A stretch of DNA of 64,000 nucleotides from Desulfopila sp. IMCC35006 (GTDB taxonomy: Bacteria > Desulfobacterota > Desulfobulbia > Desulfobulbales > Desulfocapsaceae), in the NCBI RefSeq assembly GCF_005116645.1, contig NZ_SWCM01000010.1, forward strand, positions 62,001 to 126,000, given 5' to 3'. Below the pieces are notes generated by a model, which had not been told where the DNA came from, made no database searches, and saw only the letters and a program-made list of their open reading frames with translations. Position 1 is the stretch's first letter. Each line of letters starts with the position of its first letter. This document shows positions 43,601 to 51,748 of the stretch, piece after piece. The position numbers and the translations under genes were made by a program.

Positions 43601-44148
43601 CCTTCATGAAGGGTGTGAGGTTCTATGATAAAAGGCGGGGGATAGATGTCGATAATGCCGCCCCGCACCGAAAAATCGCCGACTGATTGGACCAGGGCCA
43701 CCTTGTCATAACCAAGGTAGGTGAGTTTGTGCAGCAGGTCGTCCTGATCGCAATCCTCACCAACCATCAGATATTCCGCAACACTGGTAAGCAGCTTTGC
43801 CGGCATGATTCGGCGCAGCAATGCCTCAATCGAAGTGACCATGATGCCGCCTGATCCTTCTTTTAATCGATAGAGTGTCGAAAGCCTGGAGGCGGTGGTG
43901 AGCTGGTCAGGAGACAGTGGGGTGTAAGGCGGTATTTCGTGGCCGGGATAGACAAGCACCTGTCTGCCGGAAAAAAGGTGCAGATCCTGTTCGAAAATCG
44001 ACAGTAAGTGTTCGTCCGGGACAATACAGCAGCAGGTATGGTGTTCGGCAAGGTTCGCGGCAAGCCATGCCGGGCTCGCTCCGCGCAGACCTGAAACCGA
44101 GACACTGGGGCTGTCGGCCAAAAGGGTTGTGAGAGTATTGTATATCAT
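40594..44148 (-). CDS. mfd: Transcription-repair coupling factor Mfd
   Basis: 1184-aa ATP-dependent translocase that removes stalled RNA polymerase and recruits UvrA. The N-terminal UvrB-like region (to about 350) is followed by the RNA-polymerase-interacting CarD-like domain (HDGDIVVHRDHGLGIYRGL), the helicase core with Walker A VCGDVGYGKTEVA, DEEH box LLVIDEEHRFG, TATPIPRTL and motif VI QLRGRVGRSS, then the C-terminal TRCF domain. Length is normal. It lies downstream of bamA with an intrinsic-terminator-like hairpin between them. Confidence 0.97.
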   Translation of the reverse strand: MIYNTLTTLLADSPSVSVSGLRGASPAWLAANLAEHHTCCCIVPDEHLLSIFEQDLHLFSGRQVLVYPGHEIPPYTPLSPDQLTTASRLSTLYRLKEGSGGIMVTSIEALLRRIMPAKLLTSVAEYLMVGEDCDQDDLLHKLTYLGYDKVALVQSVGDFSVRGGIIDIYPPPFIIEPHTLHEGPVRLDFFGDTVESLRSFDPFTQRSTEEISEATLLPVTDLLFDYSSPKVRENLSQLFSRYGEKLQWNSEETASLMEQVGSGRRFAGMEFFLPLFFQDQTPSSSSVLDFLPKEAVVLMIDPEGIHQSMDITHERIMQNYQTALDLANPALPPEMLFLTKDEITRQLAGFKQLRLTDFPRQNDRCLAVSSSNHQLLKQDISLKRAKTGLLAPLSEQIYQWQAADGQVIVCCRSSRHTKNLAELLSKHHHQIEIIPSPLNLDQFPEKSAEQSLYLCDHPLSQGFSLSDSRLHILSESELFGEMRLGGKTKKKATGEPLRFTELHDGDIVVHRDHGLGIYRGLSTIALQSIINDFMLIEYRDGDKLYLPVDRLNLITRYQGLSDRAPKIDKLGTQNWKTTTAKVKEEVWKVAQELLHIYATREIREGRQFSPPGALFHELEESFDFDETPGQEKSINDVIDDLTSDRPMDRLVCGDVGYGKTEVAVRAAFKVVEDGYQVAVLVPTTVLAEQHAKTFAERLHGFPVNIGCLNRFRTAAEQRAILKELKNGGVDIVIGTHRLLSKDVVFQNLGLLVIDEEHRFGVAHKEKLKKLRAEVDILTLTATPIPRTLQMSLLSIRDLSVISTPPEHRQPVKTFVARYDDLVIKEAVTKEIRRGGQVFFVHNRVKSIHKMAALIQKLVPEAKIAVAHGQMAGKELEDIMVSFIKKRINVLVSTTIIESGLDIPSANTIIINRADMLGLAEIYQLRGRVGRSSTQSFAYLLVPSLDSLSKDSRDRLRALMDCNELGGGFKLAMSDLQIRGGGNILGVSQSGNIAAIGYDLYLDLLQKTVADLKAQAASGQCETVSDDLDPEINLQLSAYIPDSYIPDISQRYITYRRMAALAGSPPEMQLDLQDELVDRYGPLPVETSTLFRIISLKKGLAALRINKLEQGRDSLVFTFQGDTPLSAEMLLRYLQHHTGRKNSLVAKLTPDSRLVLNGRLSSIEHIFDTLDTTLEELTTLAHAAH

Positions 44149-44158
44149 TAATAAAAGT

Positions 44159-44191
44159 GCCGGTTATACAGGGGATACCTGTATAACCGGC
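44159..44191 (-). terminator. Intrinsic-terminator-like hairpin downstream of bamA
   Basis: A perfect 14-bp stem (44159-44172 with 44178-44191, GCCGGTTATACAGG arm) with a 5-base loop, 76 bases past the bamA stop. Read on the minus strand it is followed by ACTTTTATT, a modest U-tract. It also lies directly before the mfd start, separating the two genes. Confidence 0.6.
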
Positions 44192-44267
44192 TGAAATAAG
44201 GTGTAAACTGTGTTTCTATTAAGGGCGTACTATAAAATGGTATTAGCCACAGAGGCGCATGCAGAGA

Positions 44268-46967
44268 TCAGAATGTCCCCCCGACGCTGAAATCCCATAC
44301 CGAGGTGTCTTCGTCATCGACGGGATCAAGGTTGTAGCCCCAGACCACGGTGAGAGGCCCCATTGGTGACAGCCATTTTATCCCAAGCCCAACGGCCTTT
44401 TTAAAGTTGTCAGTGGCATTGGCCCAGTCCTGATTATCGTCTAAAACCTGCCCTGCATCAAAGAATACCAGGCCATTGAGTCCCTGGGTCTGCAGCAGGG
44501 GGAAAATAACCTCCGAATTGGTGTACCACATTTTGTCACCGCCAACACGGTCATACCCACCCGCACTATTCGCCTCGACTGGACTGATCTTGGCGTATTC
44601 AAAGCCGCGCACCGAACTCAGCCCGCCCAGATAGAACCGTTCATACACCGGCAGCTTGTCGGTTTTGTTCTCAAACACCTGGCCGGCCGAAAATTCCTGA
44701 TGAAAAACGGTTTTCAAGAACATCGGGAAATACCAGCCGGATGAGGCCTCGAATTTGGTGAACTGGGCATCCCCGCCGAGTGGGCCTCCGGCATATTTGA
44801 CACTCAGCACATTCCTGGAGCCTTCAGAGGCGTTGTAAAGATTGTTCCGGGTGTCCCGGACGAAGGAAAACTTCAGCGCGCTGGTTGTATGCAGGTCAAC
44901 TGAATTGCGGATAATGTATGAGGCGGTGTCCAAAACGTCAGTCAAGTCGGTGTTGGTGAAGCTATAGTTGCCGTAGAGCTTCCATTTGCCAAAAATTGGA
45001 TAGCCGATACGAATACCACCGCCCTTGGAGTCCTTGGTGTAGTTATCGTACTCACGCTGGGTGCTGAACAGGTCCAGCCCCCAGGAGAGCGCCGAATCGT
45101 TGAGATGCGGGTTCGTATAGCCCAGGTTGTACCTCGAACTGCTGCTGCCGAGATTGCCGCTCAGCGACAGGGTGTCACCGCGGCCCAGAAAGTTGTTTTC
45201 GGAGATCTGTCCCATGAGAATGAGATTGTCGGCGGAGCTGAAGCCTGCACCAATACTGAAGTTGCCGGTGCTTTTTTCCTTTACCTCAACGATAACATTC
45301 ATCCGGTCGGGGTCAAGGGATGGCTCGGGGATGATATTTACCTCTTCAAAGTAAGAGAGCCGCTGCAGGGCCTGGGTCGACTCGCGCAGGGCCTTTGAGT
45401 CGAACACGCCACCTTCGGCAATGAGCAGCTCCCGGCGGATGACGTTGTCCCTCGTCCGGGTGTTGCCCCTGATGGAAATCCGGTCGATATAGACCAGATT
45501 GTTCTTACTGATATCGAAAGTGACATCCATTATATTTTCGCTCCCGGCCTTCTTGATAATCGGCCGGATGTTGGCGAAGGCGAAACCGGCTTCAGCATAG
45601 TAGTCGGTTATTTTGAGAATATCGTCGCGGACGGCCTGTCTGCTCATATATTCACCGGTCTTAATAGTCAGCAGGGCCAACAGAGGTTCTTTGCCTTTCA
45701 GCAGATCGCCGGTAAAATCGATAGTCCCGACTTTGTAACGCGGACCTTCCTCGACAATGAATTTGACATAGAGCCATTCCTTGTCCTGTCTGATTTCCGG
45801 TTCGGCGATTTTCGCGTCAAGAAATCCGTTGTCGTTATAGAAGGCGACAATCCGCCCTGCATCCTGCTGCACCTTGTTCATGTCGAGCAGGCCACCTTCA
45901 GTCAACCATGACAAAAACCATTTGGTTGAGGTTTCGATTTGCTTTAGGAGTTCCTTCTGAGTAAAGGTCTTATTACCCTCAACGGTAATCTCCTTGATGT
46001 ACATTTTCACCCCTTCGTCAATGACGAACTGGACAACGGCACCCTGTTTGTCGGGGTAGGTGATTTTGGCGGTCACCTTGCTGTTATAGAACCCCTTGGT
46101 CTTGTACAGCTGGCGGATAGCTTCTTCGGCGACGGTAATCTTGGCCGGGTTGAGGATAAAATGTTCTTTGATGTTGGCCGCTGCTTTGACATCATCTTCT
46201 TTCAGCTCATCTATTCCTTCAAAGAGTACCGATTTTATGACCGGTTTTTCGATAATTCTGAAGATAACTTTTTTGCCCTTTTGGGTATCGCTGACATCGA
46301 TCTGGACATCATTGAAATAGCCCATCGCATAGATTTCTTTCAGGTCGTTTCTAAGAGAAGCCTGGTCGTACGGATCCCCTGGCTTGGTCTTTATTTTTCT
46401 GAGAATTGCTCCGGAATCGATGTTCTTGTTTCCCTCTGGAGCGATAGAGGCGATACGGAAATCCCTGTCGTTGTATCCCGCTATTTCAGCGACAATTTTC
46501 CTGAACGCTTCCTGCAAGCCATCAGGGGAGTCAGTTGTCTGGGAATAGTAGGTGGGACTGTTCGGCGCGAGAAGATCAAAGAGTTTAATGTCGATGCTGA
46601 TCTGGCTGCCGATAAGCGTAAGATTGCCCGTGCCCAGGTTTTCGGAATCGGTCTTTGCCGCTATATCCTGCATAACTTTAACCGGAGGCGGCCAGCTGCC
46701 CCGGTAATTGGCCATCTTTTCCGACTCGATACGTGGCAGAAAGGTGATGCCGGACTCGGCGAGGGCTGCCTGAAGGTCGCTGTCCGCTTTTGCGGTAAGA
46801 CTCGTGCTTTCACCAGGGCTATTGACCTTTAACGGTAAAAATGTGGTTTTGGCCTTGCTCGCCCACACTGGAGAGACCGTGAAAGCGACGAAAATCAACA
46901 GAGCAAGGCAGGAAAGAGGTGCGAGTCTTGCCGGAAATTGGAAGAAAACCTTCCTGAATGAAATCAT
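44268..46967 (-). CDS. bamA: Outer-membrane protein assembly factor BamA
   Basis: 899 aa. The signal peptide ends near VWASKA. An extra N-terminal region (about residues 35-165) resembling a TolB-like/variable domain precedes five POTRA domains (e.g. IASIAPEGNKNIDSGAILRK, RFRIIEKPVIKSVLFEGIDE-type repeats, ISIRGNTRTRDNVIRRELL), then the 16-strand Omp85 barrel (FSIGAGFSSADNLILMGQIS to the C-terminal DTSVWDFSVGGTF, ending in Phe). The lid-lock VRGF motif is seen as SSVRGFEYAKISP. It inserts beta-barrel proteins into the outer membrane. Confidence 0.95.
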   Translation of the reverse strand: MISFRKVFFQFPARLAPLSCLALLIFVAFTVSPVWASKAKTTFLPLKVNSPGESTSLTAKADSDLQAALAESGITFLPRIESEKMANYRGSWPPPVKVMQDIAAKTDSENLGTGNLTLIGSQISIDIKLFDLLAPNSPTYYSQTTDSPDGLQEAFRKIVAEIAGYNDRDFRIASIAPEGNKNIDSGAILRKIKTKPGDPYDQASLRNDLKEIYAMGYFNDVQIDVSDTQKGKKVIFRIIEKPVIKSVLFEGIDELKEDDVKAAANIKEHFILNPAKITVAEEAIRQLYKTKGFYNSKVTAKITYPDKQGAVVQFVIDEGVKMYIKEITVEGNKTFTQKELLKQIETSTKWFLSWLTEGGLLDMNKVQQDAGRIVAFYNDNGFLDAKIAEPEIRQDKEWLYVKFIVEEGPRYKVGTIDFTGDLLKGKEPLLALLTIKTGEYMSRQAVRDDILKITDYYAEAGFAFANIRPIIKKAGSENIMDVTFDISKNNLVYIDRISIRGNTRTRDNVIRRELLIAEGGVFDSKALRESTQALQRLSYFEEVNIIPEPSLDPDRMNVIVEVKEKSTGNFSIGAGFSSADNLILMGQISENNFLGRGDTLSLSGNLGSSSSRYNLGYTNPHLNDSALSWGLDLFSTQREYDNYTKDSKGGGIRIGYPIFGKWKLYGNYSFTNTDLTDVLDTASYIIRNSVDLHTTSALKFSFVRDTRNNLYNASEGSRNVLSVKYAGGPLGGDAQFTKFEASSGWYFPMFLKTVFHQEFSAGQVFENKTDKLPVYERFYLGGLSSVRGFEYAKISPVEANSAGGYDRVGGDKMWYTNSEVIFPLLQTQGLNGLVFFDAGQVLDDNQDWANATDNFKKAVGLGIKWLSPMGPLTVVWGYNLDPVDDEDTSVWDFSVGGTF

Positions 46968-47045
46968 AGAAACCTTCCTGATAGCGATGCTGCGGCAAAA
47001 TATTTTTTACCTGCCCATCGCACATATTGAGTTATTAGTACCTCG

Positions 47046-47131
47046 CAATGTATTTTCTTGTTTCTTGGCAAGAAAACACATTGTCCCCCAAGGGACTTAT
47101 CCTGGCTTTTTTTTCGATTGCCGGGGTTGGG
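47046..47131. repeat. Variable hairpin plus family E/F repeat, copy 3
   Basis: 47046-47060 pairs with 47069-47083 (15 bp, one mismatch, 8-nt loop). Directly after it TTGTCCCCCAAGGGACTT and TCCTGGC, then TTTTCGATTGCCGGGG, resemble the repeats at 25886, 50194 (head) and 39881 (tail). It shares the layout of hairpin followed by CCCCAAGGG with the copy at 25838-25914. The rest of the 374-base bamA-comF gap shows no gene. Confidence 0.6.
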
Positions 47132-47341
47132 CAATTATTCGTTCATGAGATGTGCTGCAAAAAAATAAGCGAAAAGCGAGCACATTATGCCATGTTTCAT
47201 CGCAATTGCAAAGGATCCAAACGAGCAGAGAAGAAAATTTTCAGAAATAAGAGGTACAATGAGATCGAGTGGATTTGCTGTGCTCTCTGAGATGAGGATG
47301 AAGACAAAGAAAATTCGTTTGCCAGAATAAAAGGAAAAGGA

Positions 47342-48103
47342 ATGTGGCTGACCAGATTTGCCGGAAGTTGTATGGACATCATTCTGCCACCAGGCTGTTC
47401 GGGGTGCGGCGTGAGGCTGCCCGTGTCCGGGCCAGCTAGATTTTGCAAGCGGTGCGCTTCGGGAATTCATTATCTGACCCCACCTGTTTGCCGCGTCTGC
47501 GGTATTGAAATCTCTGGTGTATCCGGTGCCGGACACGACCCTTTATGCGGCGAATGTCTGAGAAATCCACCGCCGTACACGATGGCCAGGTCGGTTGTAC
47601 GATACGAGCCGCAGGTCAAATGGCTGGTCCATAAGTTAAAGTATGGCGGTGAGTTCTCAATTATACCTGGATTAGTTGCCGTGATTGGCGACTATGATTT
47701 GGCTGAGTATGCCTTTGTTGACTATGTGCTGGTGGTTCCTTTGCATATTCGACGACTGCGCCATCGGGGGTTTAATCAGGCTGCTGTTCTGGCCAGGTTG
47801 TTTTTTGCTGAGCGTCCCAGTATTATCAAGGCGGATTGGTTGTTCAGGACCAGAAATACGGTGCCGCAGACAGAACTCGACCGAAATGCGCGGAGAAGAA
47901 ATTTGCAGGGCGCATTTCAGGTCAAGGCGACCGCTGACGTAGCCGGCAGCCGAATTTGTCTTGTCGATGACGTCTTTACTACCGGTACTACCGTGACAGA
48001 ATGCAGCAAGGTCATAATGGCCAGCGGTGCCGCGGAAGTAAGGGTGCTGACTCTGGCCAGGGCTGGCGTGCCACACAGTGGCAGACTCAGAGGGATGCAA
48101 TAA
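47342..48103 (+). CDS. comF: ComF-family phosphoribosyltransferase-like protein
   Basis: 253 aa. The N terminus has a four-cysteine zinc site (CSGCGVRLP, FCKRCASG, VCRVCGIEI, LCGECL), followed by a type I phosphoribosyltransferase fold with the PRPP loop ICLVDDVFTTGTTVTEC. In competent bacteria ComF supports uptake of single-stranded DNA; in others its role is unclear. A strong AAGGAAAAGGA site precedes ATG 47342. It lies upstream of the oriC-like region and dnaA. Confidence 0.92.
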   Translation: MWLTRFAGSCMDIILPPGCSGCGVRLPVSGPARFCKRCASGIHYLTPPVCRVCGIEISGVSGAGHDPLCGECLRNPPPYTMARSVVRYEPQVKWLVHKLKYGGEFSIIPGLVAVIGDYDLAEYAFVDYVLVVPLHIRRLRHRGFNQAAVLARLFFAERPSIIKADWLFRTRNTVPQTELDRNARRRNLQGAFQVKATADVAGSRICLVDDVFTTGTTVTECSKVIMASGAAEVRVLTLARAGVPHSGRLRGMQ

Positions 48104-48165
48104 TTTTTTACCGGTTTAACAATATTTTTATCATCGCTAAACCTCCGCTGAATGTGGAGATAAAA

Positions 48166-48248
48166 TGACCTTTGCCGGGACGCGCTAAACCCATCCCTGA
48201 GGGCTTGACCGCAGCCATTCAGGCTGCGGAACACCAGGGCAAAGGTCA
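48166..48248. repeat. Inverted repeat, family B copy 2
   Basis: Arms TGACCTTTGCC (48166-48176) and GGCAAAGGTCA (48238-48248) are a perfect 11-bp pair. The enclosed core (ACCCATCCCTGAGGGCTT, then GCAGCC...GGCTGC) is collinear with that of the copy at 38714-38767, whose arms have an unrelated sequence. Confidence 0.8.
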
Positions 48249-48349
48249 CTGCATATCCCTCTGAACCTTCTCTGCTGAACTTCTGAAGTCGCCAAAAAAA
48301 TATTCTCGGCTGAAAGCCGCGACTTATCGCGATTGCTAGAGTGGAGTAG

Positions 48350-48720
48350 TTGAAAAATTGAGCAATATTGAATAAATCATCATAAAATGAAGTAATATTG
48401 AGTTGAAAAATTATATGTAACTGTTGATAACTTTGTTGATAAAGCCCTAAGGGTGCTAGATGTCGCCAAAAAAATGAGATTAAATGCAATGCTCAGAAAT
48501 ACAGGCATCGCAGCCTGCTGCTGCCGTGGATTCCGCTAAAACAAAGGGGTTCCGACAGGTGTGGATAATCGACAGCCGTCCCCGCAAAATATCTGAAAAT
48601 CGTCTTTGACCAAAAATTTGAATTAGAGTTTATTTCCTCACATAAATTTCACATCGGGTTATTCACAACTCGGTGATTCTTTTCAATTGGTTGTCATAGC
48701 TGAAGATTATTCAATTACGG
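48350..48720. other. Probable chromosomal replication origin (oriC)
   Basis: Directly upstream of dnaA in a 700-base gap. A perfect DnaA box on the minus strand, TGTGGATAA, is at 48560-48568; single-mismatch boxes are TGTTGATAA at 48422-48430 and 48434-48442 and TTATTCACA at 48659-48667. An AT-rich tract (about 48360-48430) could be the unwinding element. Clustering beside dnaA fits a bacterial origin; strand composition (GC skew) was not computed. Confidence 0.7.
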
Positions 48721-48826
48721 TATGTAGATATGCTGGGGTCTGGGTGTGGTTGTCGTTTTTTGCCCCGGAAACATATCTTATTGGCATTTTAAACTATTGA
48801 AGTAAATAAGGGTGAAGGTTTCTTTT

Positions 48827-50164
48827 ATGGTCTGGGCGAAAATTAAAGAGAGTCTCAAGGAATCTCTTGCAGATAATATTTTTCAGCTCTGGATAGAGCC
48901 GTTACAGTTTGAACAGTTACAGGGGAATCGACTCTATCTTTCAGGTCCGGATAGATATTTCAGTGCATATGTCAAACAGAATTTTGCATCGGTAATAGCG
49001 GACAAATTACAGGAAAACGGACTGCATGCAACGCAGCTTGTTTTTTGTGAGAAGAGCCGGGAATGCCTTCCGGTTACTTCGACGGGTAAACCCGTGTCCG
49101 GAAGCCAGATGCGTCTCCCCCATGTTCCGGAAAACAATTCAAAATTCCGGGCGCTCCATCCGCGTTATACGTTTGATGAGTTCATGGTCGGAGAGTGCAA
49201 TATTCTTGCCGAATCCGCCTGCAGGTCGATGGTTGCCAAGGATGGACTGGTTGGTCCCTGTCTCTATATTAATAGTGGCACCGGCCTGGGCAAGAGCCAT
49301 CTGACGCATGCCGTGGCGCATCAGGTATTTTCCGAATCGCCGATGACCCGGCTGCACTACCTGACAGCCAAACAGTTCGCGGCGGAGATGGTTCGTGGTA
49401 TCCAGACCCGGACCATGGATGATTTCAAACGCAAATACCAGGATAACTGTGATATTCTGTTGGTGGAGGATGTGCATTCTCTTACCGGCAAGAAAAAAAC
49501 GCAGGAGGAGCTGAACGATATCCTCGATACCCTCATTAAATCAGGCAAGAGAGTGATTCTGACCTCCAAGAATACCCCTGATGATCTGGTTGGGATTGAC
49601 AGCGAGTTTCGGTCGAGGATGACTTCCGGGCTGGTTACCACCATGAAGGCACCGGATGTTATGACCCGTTTTAGAATCGTCAAGAAGAAAGCCCTGCAGC
49701 AGAATCTGTATCTCGATGAGGATTTAGTGGGCTACCTGGCAAATCATATCCGCGGCGATGTCCGCAAGATCGAATCAGCACTGATCGCCGTTCGCGCCAA
49801 GGCAAGACTGGCCGGGGGGCAGGTCGATATGGATCTGGTCCGGGAGGTGGTGGCTTCGGTCGTCGGAGTCAATCAGATACTTACCGCAGCGATGATCTGT
49901 GACCTGGTGAGTGGCCAGTTTAATGTCTCCGTCAAAGAGCTGCAGTCAAAATCAAGAAAAAAGGTCATCACCACCCCACGGCAGATTGCCATGTACCTGG
50001 CCCGTAAATACACTGAGGAATCCCTGGTTGACATCGGTAAGATATTTAATCGTGATCACTCGACAGTGCTGCACTCAATCAAAGTGGTCTCCGATAAACT
50101 GGTCCGGGACGGTTCTGTTAATGCCCAGTTGGAGATTCTCAGTAATAAGGTCAAACAACTCTGA
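48827..50164 (+). CDS. dnaA: Chromosomal replication initiator DnaA
   Basis: 445 aa. Domain I (MVWAKIKESLKESLADNIFQ) is followed by a short linker, the AAA+ domain III (YTFDEFMVGECN, Walker A INSGTGLGKSHLTHA, Walker B ILLVEDVHSL) and the DNA-binding domain IV with the signature GKIFNRDHSTVLHSI. Walker A has LGKS rather than the usual common VGKT. I chose ATG 48827 with AAGG 8 bases upstream; GTG 48812 is possible. Domain II is compact. The stop TGA is the first codon of a dispersed repeat. Confidence 0.96.
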   Translation: MVWAKIKESLKESLADNIFQLWIEPLQFEQLQGNRLYLSGPDRYFSAYVKQNFASVIADKLQENGLHATQLVFCEKSRECLPVTSTGKPVSGSQMRLPHVPENNSKFRALHPRYTFDEFMVGECNILAESACRSMVAKDGLVGPCLYINSGTGLGKSHLTHAVAHQVFSESPMTRLHYLTAKQFAAEMVRGIQTRTMDDFKRKYQDNCDILLVEDVHSLTGKKKTQEELNDILDTLIKSGKRVILTSKNTPDDLVGIDSEFRSRMTSGLVTTMKAPDVMTRFRIVKKKALQQNLYLDEDLVGYLANHIRGDVRKIESALIAVRAKARLAGGQVDMDLVREVVASVVGVNQILTAAMICDLVSGQFNVSVKELQSKSRKKVITTPRQIAMYLARKYTEESLVDIGKIFNRDHSTVLHSIKVVSDKLVRDGSVNAQLEILSNKVKQL

Positions 50165-50279
50165 TGGCGTCGTAAAAAGCTCGATCTCCTTCGTTGTACC
50201 CCAAGGGCACTTCCTTAAGGGCGTATTTTTTGGGCTGGTTTCCGACATATTGCTTGTATAGTCGGAAGCCGGCCCAAAA
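50162..50279 (+). repeat. Composite dispersed repeat downstream of dnaA (families H, E and G)
   Basis: Starts with TGATGGCGTCGTAAAAA (50162-50178), shared with the fdnI end at 25955-25971; then CTTCGTTG and a CCCCAAGGGCACTTCC block (50194-50223), then a palindrome 50227-50279 whose arms TTTTGGGCTGG and CCGGCCCAAAA, with CCGAC/GTCGG inside, match 13199-13250. No ORF. Confidence 0.75.
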
Positions 50280-50338
50280 CACTACGCCTCGTATATCAAA
50301 CTTCTTACCGCGCCATTCTCATGTAGGGTACATTTTTT

Positions 50339-51748
50339 CTAGAAGTAAATGCCTTTAATCTCTGCACCGGATTGCCCGGCGCGGGATGAAGAAAGTACCG
50401 CCATGGCTGCACGGCTGGCGTGTTTCATCATATCGTTGAGTCCTATTCCTTCCCAGCCAAACCCGACAATGTGTAACCCGGAATGGGCGGCAAGAAATCT
50501 TTTGCGCCATTGCAGCAGTTGCGGATAGTTTTTCTCCAGTTGCGGGATACCGCCATGGGAACGCAAAATTGTAGTATAGGTAGGTTCTTTGGTGATGTTG
50601 AGGATCTGCCGAACATCCTCCAAGGCTTTTTGGGTCAGGGTTGCATCGTCAAGCTTCAGCCTCTCCGGGTGCCGTCTCCCGCCGACCAGGGTTTCAAAGA
50701 CCAGATGACCGGCCGGGGCACGGCCGGGGAACATATTCGAGGAAAAGAGCGAGCCAAGGGTAAAGCGCTGCTCCTGTTCCGGTGTCAGATAGCCAAAACC
50801 GGGAGGGAGTCTGACGCTGTCGTCAAAACCAAAGACTACTGTTGCGATCCAGGTCTCGGGGATAGCTTTCTCCGGCAGAGCTGCATCCATGGCTCCAAGC
50901 AGCTGCAGAGCGGCATTGACCGGCAGGGCAAAAATGACCTGCCTGGCGCGGAACATGCCCTGCGACGTGTGTACCTGCCAGCCGGTTCCGTCGGCTTGTA
51001 CCGCCAAAATCTCAGTATTGAGGTGGAGATCCTCGCCGGCGGTAAGCGGCTCTGTCAGTCTTTCCGGTAAACGCTGCATGCCCGCCGGAAAACTGGTCAT
51101 GGCCGGCATCGTGAAGGGGACCTTCTTTGCCCCTTTTTCCCGGCGTTTTTTTTGACGTAATGTCGCAAAAAGACCGCGGAGGACCGAGCCATATTCTCTT
51201 TCCAGGGCACGAACGCCCGGCATGACGCTGTCGATGGTCAATCGGTCGAAGTCTCCGGCATATGTCCCGGTATAGACGGCGTCGACAAAGGGCAGCAGAG
51301 CCGGGCCAAAGCGGTGGTTTATCCATTTGGCAACTGTGGGTTCGCCGGTCAAAACCGGTTGCCACAATTCGGCCAACACGCGCAGTTTGGCCTGCCAGGG
51401 AATAAGAGGAGCCTTGAGAATCTTGCCGGGAGTCTGGGGGATGAGGTTGAGTCTGCCGTGCAGGTAGACATATCTGACGAAATCGATGAGCGGCGCTTTG
51501 ACACATTCCCGGTCAAGCCCCGTTTCTGCCAGGATCTGTTTACTTTCCGGGCAGTTGTCTAAGAATCCATGGGGGCCGATTTCGGTGATGTAGCCCTGGT
51601 CCCGATGGGTGCGGATAACGCCGCCGGTGTGGCCGCTTTTTTCCAGAATGCAGAATCGGTGGCGGGGATCGTTGTGTCGCAGGGTGTGGGCAGCGGCAAG
51701 TCCGGAAAGGCCTCCGCCTAAAATAAGCGTTTGATAGTGGTTATTCAT
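50339..51748 (-). CDS. hemY: Protoporphyrinogen oxidase (HemY/HemG-type flavoprotein)
   Basis: 469 aa. The FAD motif is TLILGGGLSGLAAAHTL with the ribose Glu in CILEKSGHTGG, and TEIGPHGFLDN follows as in PPO enzymes. The C terminus reads GLHIVGFGWEGIGLNDMMKH. The enzyme oxidises protoporphyrinogen IX to protoporphyrin IX in haem synthesis; HemY types normally use O2, so in an anaerobe another acceptor or occasional oxygen exposure is implied. The symbol could also be hemG in some naming schemes. It overlaps the phosphoesterase gene by 4 bases. Confidence 0.9.
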   Translation of the reverse strand: MNNHYQTLILGGGLSGLAAAHTLRHNDPRHRFCILEKSGHTGGVIRTHRDQGYITEIGPHGFLDNCPESKQILAETGLDRECVKAPLIDFVRYVYLHGRLNLIPQTPGKILKAPLIPWQAKLRVLAELWQPVLTGEPTVAKWINHRFGPALLPFVDAVYTGTYAGDFDRLTIDSVMPGVRALEREYGSVLRGLFATLRQKKRREKGAKKVPFTMPAMTSFPAGMQRLPERLTEPLTAGEDLHLNTEILAVQADGTGWQVHTSQGMFRARQVIFALPVNAALQLLGAMDAALPEKAIPETWIATVVFGFDDSVRLPPGFGYLTPEQEQRFTLGSLFSSNMFPGRAPAGHLVFETLVGGRRHPERLKLDDATLTQKALEDVRQILNITKEPTYTTILRSHGGIPQLEKNYPQLLQWRKRFLAAHSGLHIVGFGWEGIGLNDMMKHASRAAMAVLSSSRAGQSGAEIKGIYF

